Below, piece by piece: positions 1-7,834 of a stretch of 64,000 bases of DNA. Both the position numbers and the translations under genes were made by a program. The stretch comes from Bacteroidales bacterium. Lineage in GTDB: Bacteria > Bacteroidota > Bacteroidia > Bacteroidales > UBA10428. The stretch covers positions 1 to 64,000 of the forward strand of contig JAFGOZ010000071.1 in assembly GCA_016926235.1 (NCBI GenBank), written 5' to 3'. The notes under the pieces are model-generated. The model had not been told where the DNA came from and ran no database searches. It was given only the letters and a program-made list of their open reading frames with translations. Position 1 is the stretch's first letter, and each line of letters begins with the position of its first letter.

Positions 1-5
1 CCGCG

Positions 6-74
6 CCCTAAAGGGAGAATCTGAAAATCAAACAGTTCCCTTTAGGGAATAAGGGCAAAAACTGGTTGATTTTC
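6..74. repeat. Two interleaved inverted repeats at the window edge
   Basis: CCCTAAAGGGA at 6-16 is answered exactly by TCCCTTTAGGG at 37-47. GAAAATCAA at 23-31 is answered exactly by TTGATTTTC at 66-74. The two arm pairs interleave, so both hairpins cannot form at once. This could be an alternative-fold RNA, or the remains of an interspersed palindromic repeat cut by the window edge. No flanking gene explains it. Confidence 0.4.
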
Positions 75-369
75 CAATGTGTCAAAGCAGAATCAGTCAG
101 CTACAAAAAATCAATACAATTCCTTTAACATCCTGTATATTTCAGGTTGAAGTATCCATATCCCTATGAAAGAAAACCAAAACAAAAGGAATTCCGGGAC
201 AAAATCACCAGATACTATCTCTCTTTTCAACTCTGCCGATTTAAATGCTTCAGCAACATGAAAAATTTAAATAAAATTTCCCTGGCCTTTTTGTTGGTTT
301 CCTCTTTAAATATGAATTATCAGAGAAATCCAATGAGTAATCCAAAGCCTCAAAAATTCATTTAACCGT
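75..369. other. Intergenic stretch with no recognisable gene
   Basis: I see no convincing coding region here. A short plus-strand open frame exists but its composition and product resemble nothing known. Its last ten codons (from the ATG at 332) resemble the first codons of the minus-strand HTH remnant that faces it at 516, which suggests a second, shorter remnant in inverted orientation. Confidence 0.4.
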
Positions 370-516
370 CTACTTCCTGGGTTCAAATTCACCTGCTTCA
401 ATTCGCTGAAACGTTCTTCCATTAATCCTGCACTTTTCGATGAGTTCCTCCTGGGTTAATCCTTTTGCTTTTCTCAATTCTGCAATTTCTTTTCCCGGTT
501 TCGGTTGATTACTCAT
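370..516 (-). pseudogene. Truncated XRE-family helix-turn-helix protein (48 aa)
   Basis: The minus strand encodes 48 residues beginning MSNQPKPGKEIAELRKAKG and continuing LTQEELIEKC and RTFQRIEAGE, a Cro/C1-type HTH with the usual Gln-Glu start of helix 2 and recognition helix. In Bacteroidota, proteins with this start normally continue past the HTH into further sequence, often membrane segments. Here a TAG stop follows Glu-Pro-Arg-Lys, and the codons just after it (Thr-Val-Lys, then another stop) look like decayed continuation. I therefore call it a broken gene. A functional mini-HTH cannot be excluded because the fold is nearly complete. Confidence 0.55.
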
Positions 517-677
517 TTTTTAAAACTTTTAAGCAATTTTATGTGATAACTTAAAAATATACCACGAATTCTTTTGTATTTGTCATGTCAATCAAACGTC
601 AGATAAATGGCGGGTCTATTCTATTACTAAACTCATGAACATACAAAGATTATTAGCATCTGTTATATTCTATTCAA

Positions 678-1163
678 TCACTCCTCCTGTTTAACATCAA
701 TTGTCAATATATTCGAGTTGGGAAGCATATTCAACGGATTACCAATGAACTGAATGGAATATGTTCCTGCCTTTTCAAAGCTATAGCTGTCTGTTAATAT
801 TAATTCACAACGTTGCGCTTTATTTGCTTCAACAGTAATATAATCCTCTTTGCCCGGTTTGGTCCTTTTTATCAGTATACCCCGATACCTTAGTTCTTCG
901 CCTGTATCAAGATTTGTGATCAGCATATAACCAGCTGTGAATCCTTCAAACGGAGTTTGGTATTTACAAAATGTTATGGCCTCATTGGTAGTATTCATTA
1001 CTTCAAATTTTATTGCTATCTTATCAGCTGTGTTAAACATATTCTTATCAGACAAGATACTTACAATCATACTATCAGTATCTGATGACGTGGAAAAAGA
1101 CATCCGGGTTGATACTAAGATTAATGTAAGTGCAATAGTTAATAGTCTATTCATGTTTTTCAT
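678..1163 (-). CDS. Secreted Ig-like domain protein, like the N-terminal domain of M35 Lys-endopeptidases
   Basis: This is a 161-residue exported protein with an N-terminal hydrophobic signal segment (residues 5-23). The mature part has the pattern of the beta-sandwich domain that precedes deuterolysin/peptidyl-Lys metalloendopeptidases (M35): FEVMNTT, then TPFEG, RYRGILIKR, EDYITVEA and a final AGTYSIQF strand. There is no HExxH zinc site, so the domain stands alone without its peptidase. The start overlaps the stop of the upstream membrane-protein gene by 17 nt. A second Met three codons in would reduce the overlap to 8 nt and may be the true start. The two genes are probably translationally coupled. 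Function unknown; an inhibitor or binding role is only a guess. Confidence 0.7.
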   Translation of the reverse strand: MKNMNRLLTIALTLILVSTRMSFSTSSDTDSMIVSILSDKNMFNTADKIAIKFEVMNTTNEAITFCKYQTPFEGFTAGYMLITNLDTGEELRYRGILIKRTKPGKEDYITVEANKAQRCELILTDSYSFEKAGTYSIQFIGNPLNMLPNSNILTIDVKQEE

Positions 1164-1683
1164 GGTATGTATTTATAATTTTATTTGCATTTAGCTTCTT
1201 TCTCTTCCATATTTTATACACCCAAAAGCCCACCAGTATTACCAGCAGACTGATCTTTAAAGCAGTGATCAAAGCATCGTCAACGCCAACCATTGTTGTC
1301 TGTTTTACCTCTCCCCCGTTTACTTCTGCTAAAATGCCGGGTCGCATTTTATATAGTATAAGTCCTGAAATAACGGATGAAAAAAGGATAGATATTCCGT
1401 ACTTCTTTTTTAAGCGGCTGGTTTCTGCTATAATAAATTCTTCACCTTCATTTTCAAGCTTTTTCAAACGTCTTTTATAAATAAACCTGCTTCGTATGGC
1501 ATAAAGACTGACCATTACTATCCAAATGGCAATAAGGCATAATGTTACAATGATTTCAGGATTATCGGTAAAAGCAGAAGCAACCAAGGATACCAGCAAG
1601 GCCGTGAGAGTAATGCTGCCCAAAAATATGGCAAGATATAATAAATAGAGCAGCAAGTAATGAAGTATAATTTTAACCTTCAT
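1147..1683 (-). CDS. Hypothetical integral membrane protein (178 aa)
   Basis: I do not recognise a named family. The protein has two hydrophobic segments near the N-terminus (about residues 6-36 and 44-63), a basic stretch rich in Lys/Arg (about 64-95), a third segment (about 97-112) and a fourth near the C-terminus (about 138-158), so four membrane spans are likely. It is the first gene of a two-gene leftward unit with the Ig-like secreted protein, whose start overlaps its end. The coupling suggests the two proteins act together at the cell envelope, but nothing in the sequence shows how. Confidence 0.6.
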   Translation of the reverse strand: MKVKIILHYLLLYLLYLAIFLGSITLTALLVSLVASAFTDNPEIIVTLCLIAIWIVMVSLYAIRSRFIYKRRLKKLENEGEEFIIAETSRLKKKYGISILFSSVISGLILYKMRPGILAEVNGGEVKQTTMVGVDDALITALKISLLVILVGFWVYKIWKRKKLNANKIINTYHEKHE

Positions 1684-1706
1684 GTCAATTCATGTTTTTG
1701 ATTACT

Positions 1707-2633
1707 TTACAACAATTGTAAAAGCATTTCATAAACCTTTCTGGTTTGCGGAGTTGGTATGCCCAACCTTTCTCCGAAACGCATAATAGTCCCTCCAAAA
1801 AGATCTCCCTCATTAATTTTCCCTTTGGCTTCCACATCCCTCTGAAACGATGTTTTTGCCTCATAAGGAAACTGACCGGCTTTTACAAATGAGCTTCCCA
1901 CAATATCCAAAGGTAGTGCTATATTTAGCTTTTTTGCAATGGTTTCTATCTCAAACATTATTTCCCGGGTCAATTTTCCAAGTTCCGGATCTTCGAGCAC
2001 TTCTCCTAATGTTTTATTGAATGCAGCAGTTACCAGTCCATATGCAGCAATAAACATGTATTTACTCCAAATAGAGACATTTACATTATCCTCCCAGCTA
2101 AAATGTATTCCAGATTCTTTTAACAGTTTCAATAAAGCTTCCGGATAAAAGTCAGGAGATTGAGGATCTTTACCCAGGGAAATTTTACAACTTCCTCCTT
2201 TTTGGAATATCACACCGGGACTTTCAATATGCGTCCCAACATAAACACACGAAGGGAATACAATACCCGATGATAAATGAAGCCTGATTCTTTCGTAAAT
2301 ATCAACGCCGTTCAGTAATGGTAGAATAATTGTCTTCTCACCTGTGATTTTAACCATCTCCCTGGCAACATTTGCAAGGTCGTAACTTTTAACAGATACA
2401 ACAATAATATCACAGACTGGTAAGTCGTCTGCAGTATCTGTACATTTTTTGGGCATAACATTAATTATTTCTTCACCTCCGGACTTTTTAAGTGTCAGGC
2501 CATTGCTGCATATTGCATCCTTGTGTTTTCCCCTGGCAACAAAGTAAAAATCATGAATTTCATTAAACTTTCTGGTAACCAGAGACCCAAAGTAACCTCC
2601 TACTCCACCTACTCCGTAAAAACATATTTTCAT
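1707..2633 (-). CDS. Ketopantoate reductase family (ApbA/PanE) oxidoreductase
   Basis: This 308-residue NADP-dependent reductase resembles 2-dehydropantoate 2-reductase, which makes pantoate for coenzyme A synthesis. The N-terminal Rossmann loop is GVGGVGGYFG, at residues 7-16. The middle holds LPLLNGVD, the family's PxxNG-type loop, and the C-terminal all-helical domain contains FQRDVEA and the terminal GIPTP, both typical. Length is normal. The family also contains paralogues acting on other 2-keto acids, so I leave the symbol empty. It stands 22 nt downstream of the membrane-protein gene end on the same strand, so readthrough into that neighbour's gene is not implied. No regulatory element seen. 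Confidence 0.85.
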   Translation of the reverse strand: MKICFYGVGGVGGYFGSLVTRKFNEIHDFYFVARGKHKDAICSNGLTLKKSGGEEIINVMPKKCTDTADDLPVCDIIVVSVKSYDLANVAREMVKITGEKTIILPLLNGVDIYERIRLHLSSGIVFPSCVYVGTHIESPGVIFQKGGSCKISLGKDPQSPDFYPEALLKLLKESGIHFSWEDNVNVSIWSKYMFIAAYGLVTAAFNKTLGEVLEDPELGKLTREIMFEIETIAKKLNIALPLDIVGSSFVKAGQFPYEAKTSFQRDVEAKGKINEGDLFGGTIMRFGERLGIPTPQTRKVYEMLLQLL

Positions 2634-2733
2634 ACAAATAGAAATTGTGATTATTGATCGCTCTAAGGTAAGAGTTATTCATAATAATCACAATTCATCT
2701 GCATCCATATTTCAAAATCATAAAAACAATAGA

Positions 2734-4485
2734 TTATGGACGCCCACCCGGAGGAGGTCGCCCCTGGTCGCCCGAGCTGGTGCCTATTGTTGTTACAATA
2801 CTTGATATGGTAAAGGTTTGATAAATCGTACCTGCATTATACGTACCGTCTTTAAAAAGTCCATCAACATCATCAACTGAATAGCTGCCACCTGTGTAAA
2901 TGGTATAGGTCTCTCCATTTTTAAAATCAGGAGATGATACATGTAAAGTCTGATAATTACGGATTGGAGCAAAGGTTATAATTTCATTTCCATCGCTGTC
3001 TTGAATATGTGTAATCGAATTGGCTGATTGTAAAGAGGAGAAAATAATTACCACACTATATTGCAAAGATGATGTACTTGGAGTTTCAAGCATTTGTGAA
3101 CCAGGGCCCGAAACTGCAACTATTCCGCCATTGATTGTTAAAGAACCATTTACATCAAAACCAAGTTCAGGTGACGAATTTGGACCATGAGCTAAAATTG
3201 TTCCGCCAGATATCACTAAATCCCCATTGCTGTCTATGCAATCGCCATTTGTAACACTTGCAACAATAAACCCACTTTTCAAATACAGTTTACTTCCGTC
3301 ATTGCTTTCTGTTCCACCAGCCGTTGTGCCGGCTGTTGCATTAATGCCATCGTTAGTTGCCACCAGGTTAACAGTGCTGTTTTCAACAGTTATTGTTTTA
3401 CTTTCAATTGCTTCATATGATTTGGTAATACTTACGTTGCTATTAGCAATAGTAACACTTGTTTCGGCATGTATACCATCATCATTTGATGAAATATCCA
3501 ATAAACCTCCTGATATGTCAACAATACTATGAGAATGCAAACCATCATCGGCAGAATTTATATTTATATTGCCGCCTTCAATGGCAAGGCTTACCAATGC
3601 TTTAATCCCTTTTGCCGATAAAGTAGTGCTTCTGCTACTTCCTCCCCCTGATGTTATGATGACATCACCATTTGTAACTACCACATCTGTACATGCAGAT
3701 ATAGCATCCCCGGCAGATGTAATTACAAAATTACCTGTATCAATAATAATAAAACCTGCTGAAGCATCCGCATCATTATCTGATTTTAATCCGTCACCGC
3801 CTGAGTTAACAGTTAAATCCCCATCATGGACAAGAATATAATCCTTCCCTCTTATGCCATCATCAGCTGAAGTAACAGAAAATTTTCCGTTTCCTATTAT
3901 CAGGCCATCCTTACTTGTAATGCCATCATTGAAATTACCTTTTATTGTCAGGGATCCGTCGCCAAAAAGCGTCAGATCGCTTTTACTGAAAACAGCTGCA
4001 TTGGGTTCTCCATCCACAACATTAGTATAGGTAACCCCATCTGTTATATAGTTATCCGAACCATCTGCTAAGATGATTATTACTTTTTTTGCCTTAGAAA
4101 TATAAATCGGTGAACTGGAAGAACAAGTAATACTAACATCGTTCAAAATAATTTTAATGTCATCATCATCTTCTGTATTCACAATAATCTGTCCGTTATC
4201 CAGTGTTCCGGCAACATTATAAATACCTGCTGCAGTTATTGTCACCATAGTCCCGTTTACATTTATGCCACCTGTATCAGCAGTTATATAACTTCCATTT
4301 AAGGTAATCTGTTTCGCATTGGCAACATCCCATACATAATCATCTTCATCTTCATTAATTCCTTCAAATACAGATCCATTCTGATTTGTATTATCTGTTT
4401 CATCATCTTTTTTTATATAGTTTTTTTCGCATGATTGAAATGATAATATTAGGAAGCTAAGAATCATAAAAACATATTTTTGCAT
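2734..4485 (-). CDS. Cthe_2159-like carbohydrate-binding beta-helix lipoprotein (DUF4353)
   Basis: This 583-residue surface lipoprotein has signal sequence MQKYVFMILSFLILSF with a lipobox ending at Cys19, followed by an Asp/Asn-rich linker. From about residue 55 it is built of short beta-strand repeats of the form DDGI, DDGLHS and GDAISA. This is the pattern of the polysaccharide-binding right-handed beta-helix family first described for Clostridium thermocellum Cthe_2159, where the Asp clusters bind calcium. The last ~12 residues are a Gly/Pro/Arg-rich tail (GRPPPGGRP). It lies 12 nt downstream of the DUF2490 gene and is probably co-transcribed with it. A role in binding acidic or cellulosic polysaccharide at the surface is inferred from the family only. 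Confidence 0.8.
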   Translation of the reverse strand: MQKYVFMILSFLILSFQSCEKNYIKKDDETDNTNQNGSVFEGINEDEDDYVWDVANAKQITLNGSYITADTGGINVNGTMVTITAAGIYNVAGTLDNGQIIVNTEDDDDIKIILNDVSITCSSSSPIYISKAKKVIIILADGSDNYITDGVTYTNVVDGEPNAAVFSKSDLTLFGDGSLTIKGNFNDGITSKDGLIIGNGKFSVTSADDGIRGKDYILVHDGDLTVNSGGDGLKSDNDADASAGFIIIDTGNFVITSAGDAISACTDVVVTNGDVIITSGGGSSRSTTLSAKGIKALVSLAIEGGNININSADDGLHSHSIVDISGGLLDISSNDDGIHAETSVTIANSNVSITKSYEAIESKTITVENSTVNLVATNDGINATAGTTAGGTESNDGSKLYLKSGFIVASVTNGDCIDSNGDLVISGGTILAHGPNSSPELGFDVNGSLTINGGIVAVSGPGSQMLETPSTSSLQYSVVIIFSSLQSANSITHIQDSDGNEIITFAPIRNYQTLHVSSPDFKNGETYTIYTGGSYSVDDVDGLFKDGTYNAGTIYQTFTISSIVTTIGTSSGDQGRPPPGGRP

Positions 4486-4497
4486 ACTATGAATTGT

Positions 4498-5199
4498 TTA
4501 AAATGAAAAAGTATAACCCAATCCTAAAACATACATTCTTACGGCATCATCCACATTCAGTTCGTTGTCAGTTAAACCGTATGCTTTGATCTCATGTTGC
4601 TTTGAAATTTTGTAATCAAAGCTCAGGGTGTATCGGATGTTATTGAATGTATTTCCATCGGGATTATTGAGTTGATAAAATGGCTCTATGGAAAATGAAG
4701 GTGTACCAGGGAAATGTGGAATATTGTAGTCAATTTTTACCCGGCTGCGTAAGGTCCACTCTGGATTTATCCTATAATTATCATATTTACCGCTTTCCTT
4801 AATGCGATCACTCTCATCTTTAATTGTTCTCTGTACCTTTTCACGCAAATAAAAGTGAAAGTCCCCTACTGTAAGTTTTCCCTGAACAAAACCTGCATAA
4901 CGTACGCGAGGTTGATAGTCTGCATACTCAACATCATTAAAATAGAAATATATATAAACCATGCCGGCTTTAATTTGCTTCATCAACTTGTATTCGGCAT
5001 CAAGCTCTATACTCCACCGCTGAAATTGGGAAGAATTATTAAATGTCCTCACCTCTGTATTCACTCCCATATCCCACTTCCCAATTTCTTTCTTCGCCCC
5101 GATGGATGTCCATATTCCAAAATCACCTGTCTGAGCAAAAGCAGTGGAAAATAAAAACGCTAAAAAAGATATAAACCAAAACCTGTAACCTAAAATCAT
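4498..5199 (-). CDS. DUF2490 outer-membrane beta-barrel protein
   Basis: This 233-residue exported protein has a signal peptide ending near AFAQ (residue 23), followed by alternating polar/aromatic strands typical of a small outer-membrane barrel. DUF2490 features are the opening DFGIWTSIGAKKEIGKW, a middle RPRVRYAG, and a final strand ending in Phe (LGLGYTFSF), a Bam-type C-terminal signal. It is first in a leftward unit with the beta-helix lipoprotein 12 nt downstream. In Bacteroidota DUF2490 proteins often sit beside such polysaccharide-binding or CotH-type proteins, so a shared envelope role is plausible. Its actual substrate is unknown. Confidence 0.8.
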   Translation of the reverse strand: MILGYRFWFISFLAFLFSTAFAQTGDFGIWTSIGAKKEIGKWDMGVNTEVRTFNNSSQFQRWSIELDAEYKLMKQIKAGMVYIYFYFNDVEYADYQPRVRYAGFVQGKLTVGDFHFYLREKVQRTIKDESDRIKESGKYDNYRINPEWTLRSRVKIDYNIPHFPGTPSFSIEPFYQLNNPDGNTFNNIRYTLSFDYKISKQHEIKAYGLTDNELNVDDAVRMYVLGLGYTFSF

Positions 5200-5431
5200 C
5201 TCGTTGAATTTGCTACAAAGTTATTTTTCGAAAAAACGAATGAGTTTAATAGTAGACAAATTGAGTAATTATGTAGACTTATAGATAAATTTTGGTGCTA
5301 TCAAATAGATTAATAATCTTACATTAAAACAAGTTTTTACACCGAAGTTATTATATCAGGAGAGACTATTGGAAATATGAAAACAAAATTCTAACATTGC
5401 TCTTGTCTTGTACAGCCCTATAGCAATTTAG

Positions 5432-5445
5432 TTCCTTCGAAGGAA
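5432..5445. promoter_or_regulatory. Perfect 14-bp palindrome upstream of a secreted-protein gene
   Basis: TTCCTTCGAAGGAA is a perfect palindrome ending 46 nt before the start at 5492. It lies in a 292-nt divergent intergenic gap between the DUF2490 gene and the secreted protein, where an operator would be expected. No regulator gene is adjacent, so its role is only a suggestion. Confidence 0.35.
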
Positions 5446-5491
5446 ATATAATATGCACGGGCATAACAATTAATCCTTAATTATTACCCCT

Positions 5492-6103
5492 ATGAGAAAT
5501 TTTACAATGATTTTGGTATTCTTAAGCCTTTCTGCCGGTTTATGTGCACAGGAATTATCACAACTGGAAAGTTTATTACCTGTGAATGATATCACTAAAG
5601 TATTTAAGCAGGTAATGGGTGTTGGATCACAAATGACTATCAATATAATTGCCGATACAAAAGATTATGATGCATGCGAAAAAGAATCAGTTTCTTCCAA
5701 TGGCTTGGATATTCGTATTTCCTGGTTTGACATGAACGGGGATATGGGCAATTATTACAAATTGATGCTGGTTGATATGAAAGGTGCACAACAGCAAATG
5801 GATGCCTTTAAATCGGAAAAAGGCTTCAATGAACCCGATGTTACAGAAGAAGATTTCATGAGTGGGAAATTATGGTATACCACTAACCAGGAAGAGTGTA
5901 TTAATACCATTTCGGGACCAACTGGCGCTATTGCACACTCCACTCATATGGGCTTTTCCCGGTTTGACGGGAATGTGATAATGTGTATTGAAGTTGATTG
6001 TAAATGCAAGATTGACAAGGCTAAAGAAATGATTTCTACAATTGTTGGGGCCAGTAAGGGATTTGATTTTGCAAAATTTAAGGATGTTATAGCGAGTGAA
6101 TAG
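5492..6103 (+). CDS. Hypothetical secreted protein (203 aa)
   Basis: No named family recognised. A clear signal peptide (residues 1-19, MRNFTMILVFLSLSAGLCAQ region) precedes a mature protein of about 183 residues with six cysteines. Among these, VDCKCKID near residue 170 could bind a metal or form disulfides. The composition is mixed alpha/beta with no membrane segments, so a periplasmic or surface location is likely. The gene is monocistronic. It sits 88 nt before the MFS gene, which has its own promoter-like element. Confidence 0.65.
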   Translation: MRNFTMILVFLSLSAGLCAQELSQLESLLPVNDITKVFKQVMGVGSQMTINIIADTKDYDACEKESVSSNGLDIRISWFDMNGDMGNYYKLMLVDMKGAQQQMDAFKSEKGFNEPDVTEEDFMSGKLWYTTNQEECINTISGPTGAIAHSTHMGFSRFDGNVIMCIEVDCKCKIDKAKEMISTIVGASKGFDFAKFKDVIASE

Positions 6104-6165
6104 ATAGCCGGATGATACAACTAATAAAAATAATATTTATCCCCCATTTAGAAACCAAATCTGTT

Positions 6166-6173
6166 TAATTTTG
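6166..6173 (+). promoter_or_regulatory. Bacteroidota -7 element before the MFS exporter gene
   Basis: TAATTTTG matches the TAnnTTTG consensus and lies 18 nt before the ATG at 6192. I see no clear TTTG -33 element at the usual 19-21 bp spacing, so confidence is moderate. Confidence 0.4.
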
Positions 6174-6191
6174 TTAATTCATCTTTAAGAA

Positions 6192-7505
6192 TTGCAGCCT
6201 ATGAGGACTGCCGAAAAGCTTTCTTTAGACAGGAAAGTATTCAAAGATATATTTTCATCCCTGTATTCACGTAACTACAGGTTATACTTCACCGGACAGG
6301 GAATTTCCCTTATTGGCACATGGATGCAAAATATTGCTTTAAGCTGGCTAATTTACAGATTAACAGGTTCGGTTTTCTTATTAGGATTAATAGGTTTCAC
6401 AAATCAGATACCCACATTTGTTCTTGCTCCTTTTACCGGAGTGTTGATTGATCGTTTCAACCGGCTAAAAATATTAATGACGACCCAGGTTTTGTATATG
6501 TTACAAGCGCTTACAATAACCATCCTGGTATTAACAAATACCATTGCTGTTTGGCATATTATATCCCTTAGCTTATTTTTTGGCCTTATTAGCGCCTTTG
6601 ATGCCCCTACACGCCAGGCATTAGTAATTAAGCTTATAGATAAGCCGGAAAATCTGGGTAATGCCATTGCATTGAACTCAGCTGCATTTAACAGTGCCCG
6701 TCTTATTGGTCCTGCAATAGCAGGAATTACTATTGCTGCCGCAGGTGAAGGTATTTGCTTTTTAATTAACACTATAAGTTATCTGGCAGTACTATTTGCT
6801 CTTTACAAAATTAGAATTCCAAACCTGAATACATCTCAAAAAAATTCTAAATTCAAAAAGAGCTTTACCGAAGGATTTCGTTATACTTTCCAATTTATTC
6901 CTATACGCACATTAATTATTATGCTAGCCATTATAAGTCTCATAGCTCTTTCTTTTATAGTGCTTCTTCCGGCATATGCAAAAGAAGTGCTAAACGGCAA
7001 TTCAAAAACCTTGGGATACCTCATGTCTGCCCTGGGTGCAGGTGCATTGCTTGGTGCAATTTATATGGCTGCACGTAAAACAGTACTCGGTTTAGGCAAG
7101 GTAATATCTATCACTTCTATATTACTTGGAACAGCCATTATTTTTGCTTCTTTTTCCAATAAAATTCATTTTTCCCTTGTCATTTTCTTTTGCGGAGGAC
7201 TATCCATGATCCTTTTACTATCTTCAATCAACACATTGGTACAAACTATTGCTGATGAAGATAAACGAGGACGGGTAATGAGTTTTTATGCTATGGCCCT
7301 CATGGGAACCACACCTATAGGGAACCTCCTTTCCGGTACAATTGCCAGTACTATAGGAATACCCCACACATTGCTGATTTGCGGGTTCATAACAATAATT
7401 TTAGGCATCTGGTTTGAATCCAGACGTAAATCATTACGAAAGTACGTGCATCCTATATATCAGCAAAAAGGCATATTGCCTGGCATACCAAATATTATAT
7501 CATAA
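6192..7505 (+). CDS. MFS exporter, EntS/DHA3-like
   Basis: This 437-residue permease of the major facilitator superfamily has twelve hydrophobic segments. The N-terminus has YFTGQGISLIGTWMQNIALSWL and TGVLIDRFNRLKI, the family's loop 2-3 signature (G-x-x-D-R-x-x-R/K). FDAPTRQAL and LNSAAFNSARLIGPAIAG follow, which are hallmarks of the DHA3/EntS-type exporters. A second DEDKRGRVMSFY loop sits at the matching place in the C-terminal half. Exporters of this branch move siderophores, macrolides and other small molecules outward with proton exchange; the substrate here cannot be read from sequence. It is probably transcribed alone from the element at 6166. Confidence 0.85.
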   Translation: MQPMRTAEKLSLDRKVFKDIFSSLYSRNYRLYFTGQGISLIGTWMQNIALSWLIYRLTGSVFLLGLIGFTNQIPTFVLAPFTGVLIDRFNRLKILMTTQVLYMLQALTITILVLTNTIAVWHIISLSLFFGLISAFDAPTRQALVIKLIDKPENLGNAIALNSAAFNSARLIGPAIAGITIAAAGEGICFLINTISYLAVLFALYKIRIPNLNTSQKNSKFKKSFTEGFRYTFQFIPIRTLIIMLAIISLIALSFIVLLPAYAKEVLNGNSKTLGYLMSALGAGALLGAIYMAARKTVLGLGKVISITSILLGTAIIFASFSNKIHFSLVIFFCGGLSMILLLSSINTLVQTIADEDKRGRVMSFYAMALMGTTPIGNLLSGTIASTIGIPHTLLICGFITIILGIWFESRRKSLRKYVHPIYQQKGILPGIPNIIS

Positions 7506-7544
7506 AAAGTATATCAAACAGAATATGTAAAAAGCCGCATCAAA

Positions 7545-7733
7545 TTAAATACTATATTTCTTAAGGCATTCAGGACAGATACAATCAGCAAAATTTTGTA
7601 AAATCAAATACATATTCCCTTTTGTGATGGCATAGTTCTCACACCAGCAATCATCTTCGGTGCAACATATAAAATGTTCATTACAGTTAGAACAAACCTT
7701 GGTTACATTCTTATCTGAAGAATTTGATATCAT
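7545..7733 (-). CDS. Small cysteine-rich CWC protein
   Basis: This 62-residue protein carries the Cys-rich CWC pattern: VCSNCNEHFIC near residue 13, a central DCWCEN, and CICPECLKKY at the C-terminus. It has nine cysteines in total. The paired CxxC units point to a small zinc- or iron-binding fold. Such proteins are widespread in proteobacteria and Bacteroidota and have no established function. It is convergent with the MFS exporter gene, 39 nt from its stop. Confidence 0.75.
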   Translation of the reverse strand: MISNSSDKNVTKVCSNCNEHFICCTEDDCWCENYAITKGNMYLILQNFADCICPECLKKYSI

Positions 7734-7834
7734 CTATTATTAATTTATTATAGCACTTAACAAAAATAACTCATGGAAGTTTATCCGTTGTACATCTTCT
7801 CCTCAACCTTCCCTTTTCCTTTTTATTTTTAACA

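Noticed and set aside
147..365. Plus-strand 72-aa open frame near the left edge
   Set aside because: No recognisable domain and poor codon pattern; its end looks like part of an HTH remnant.
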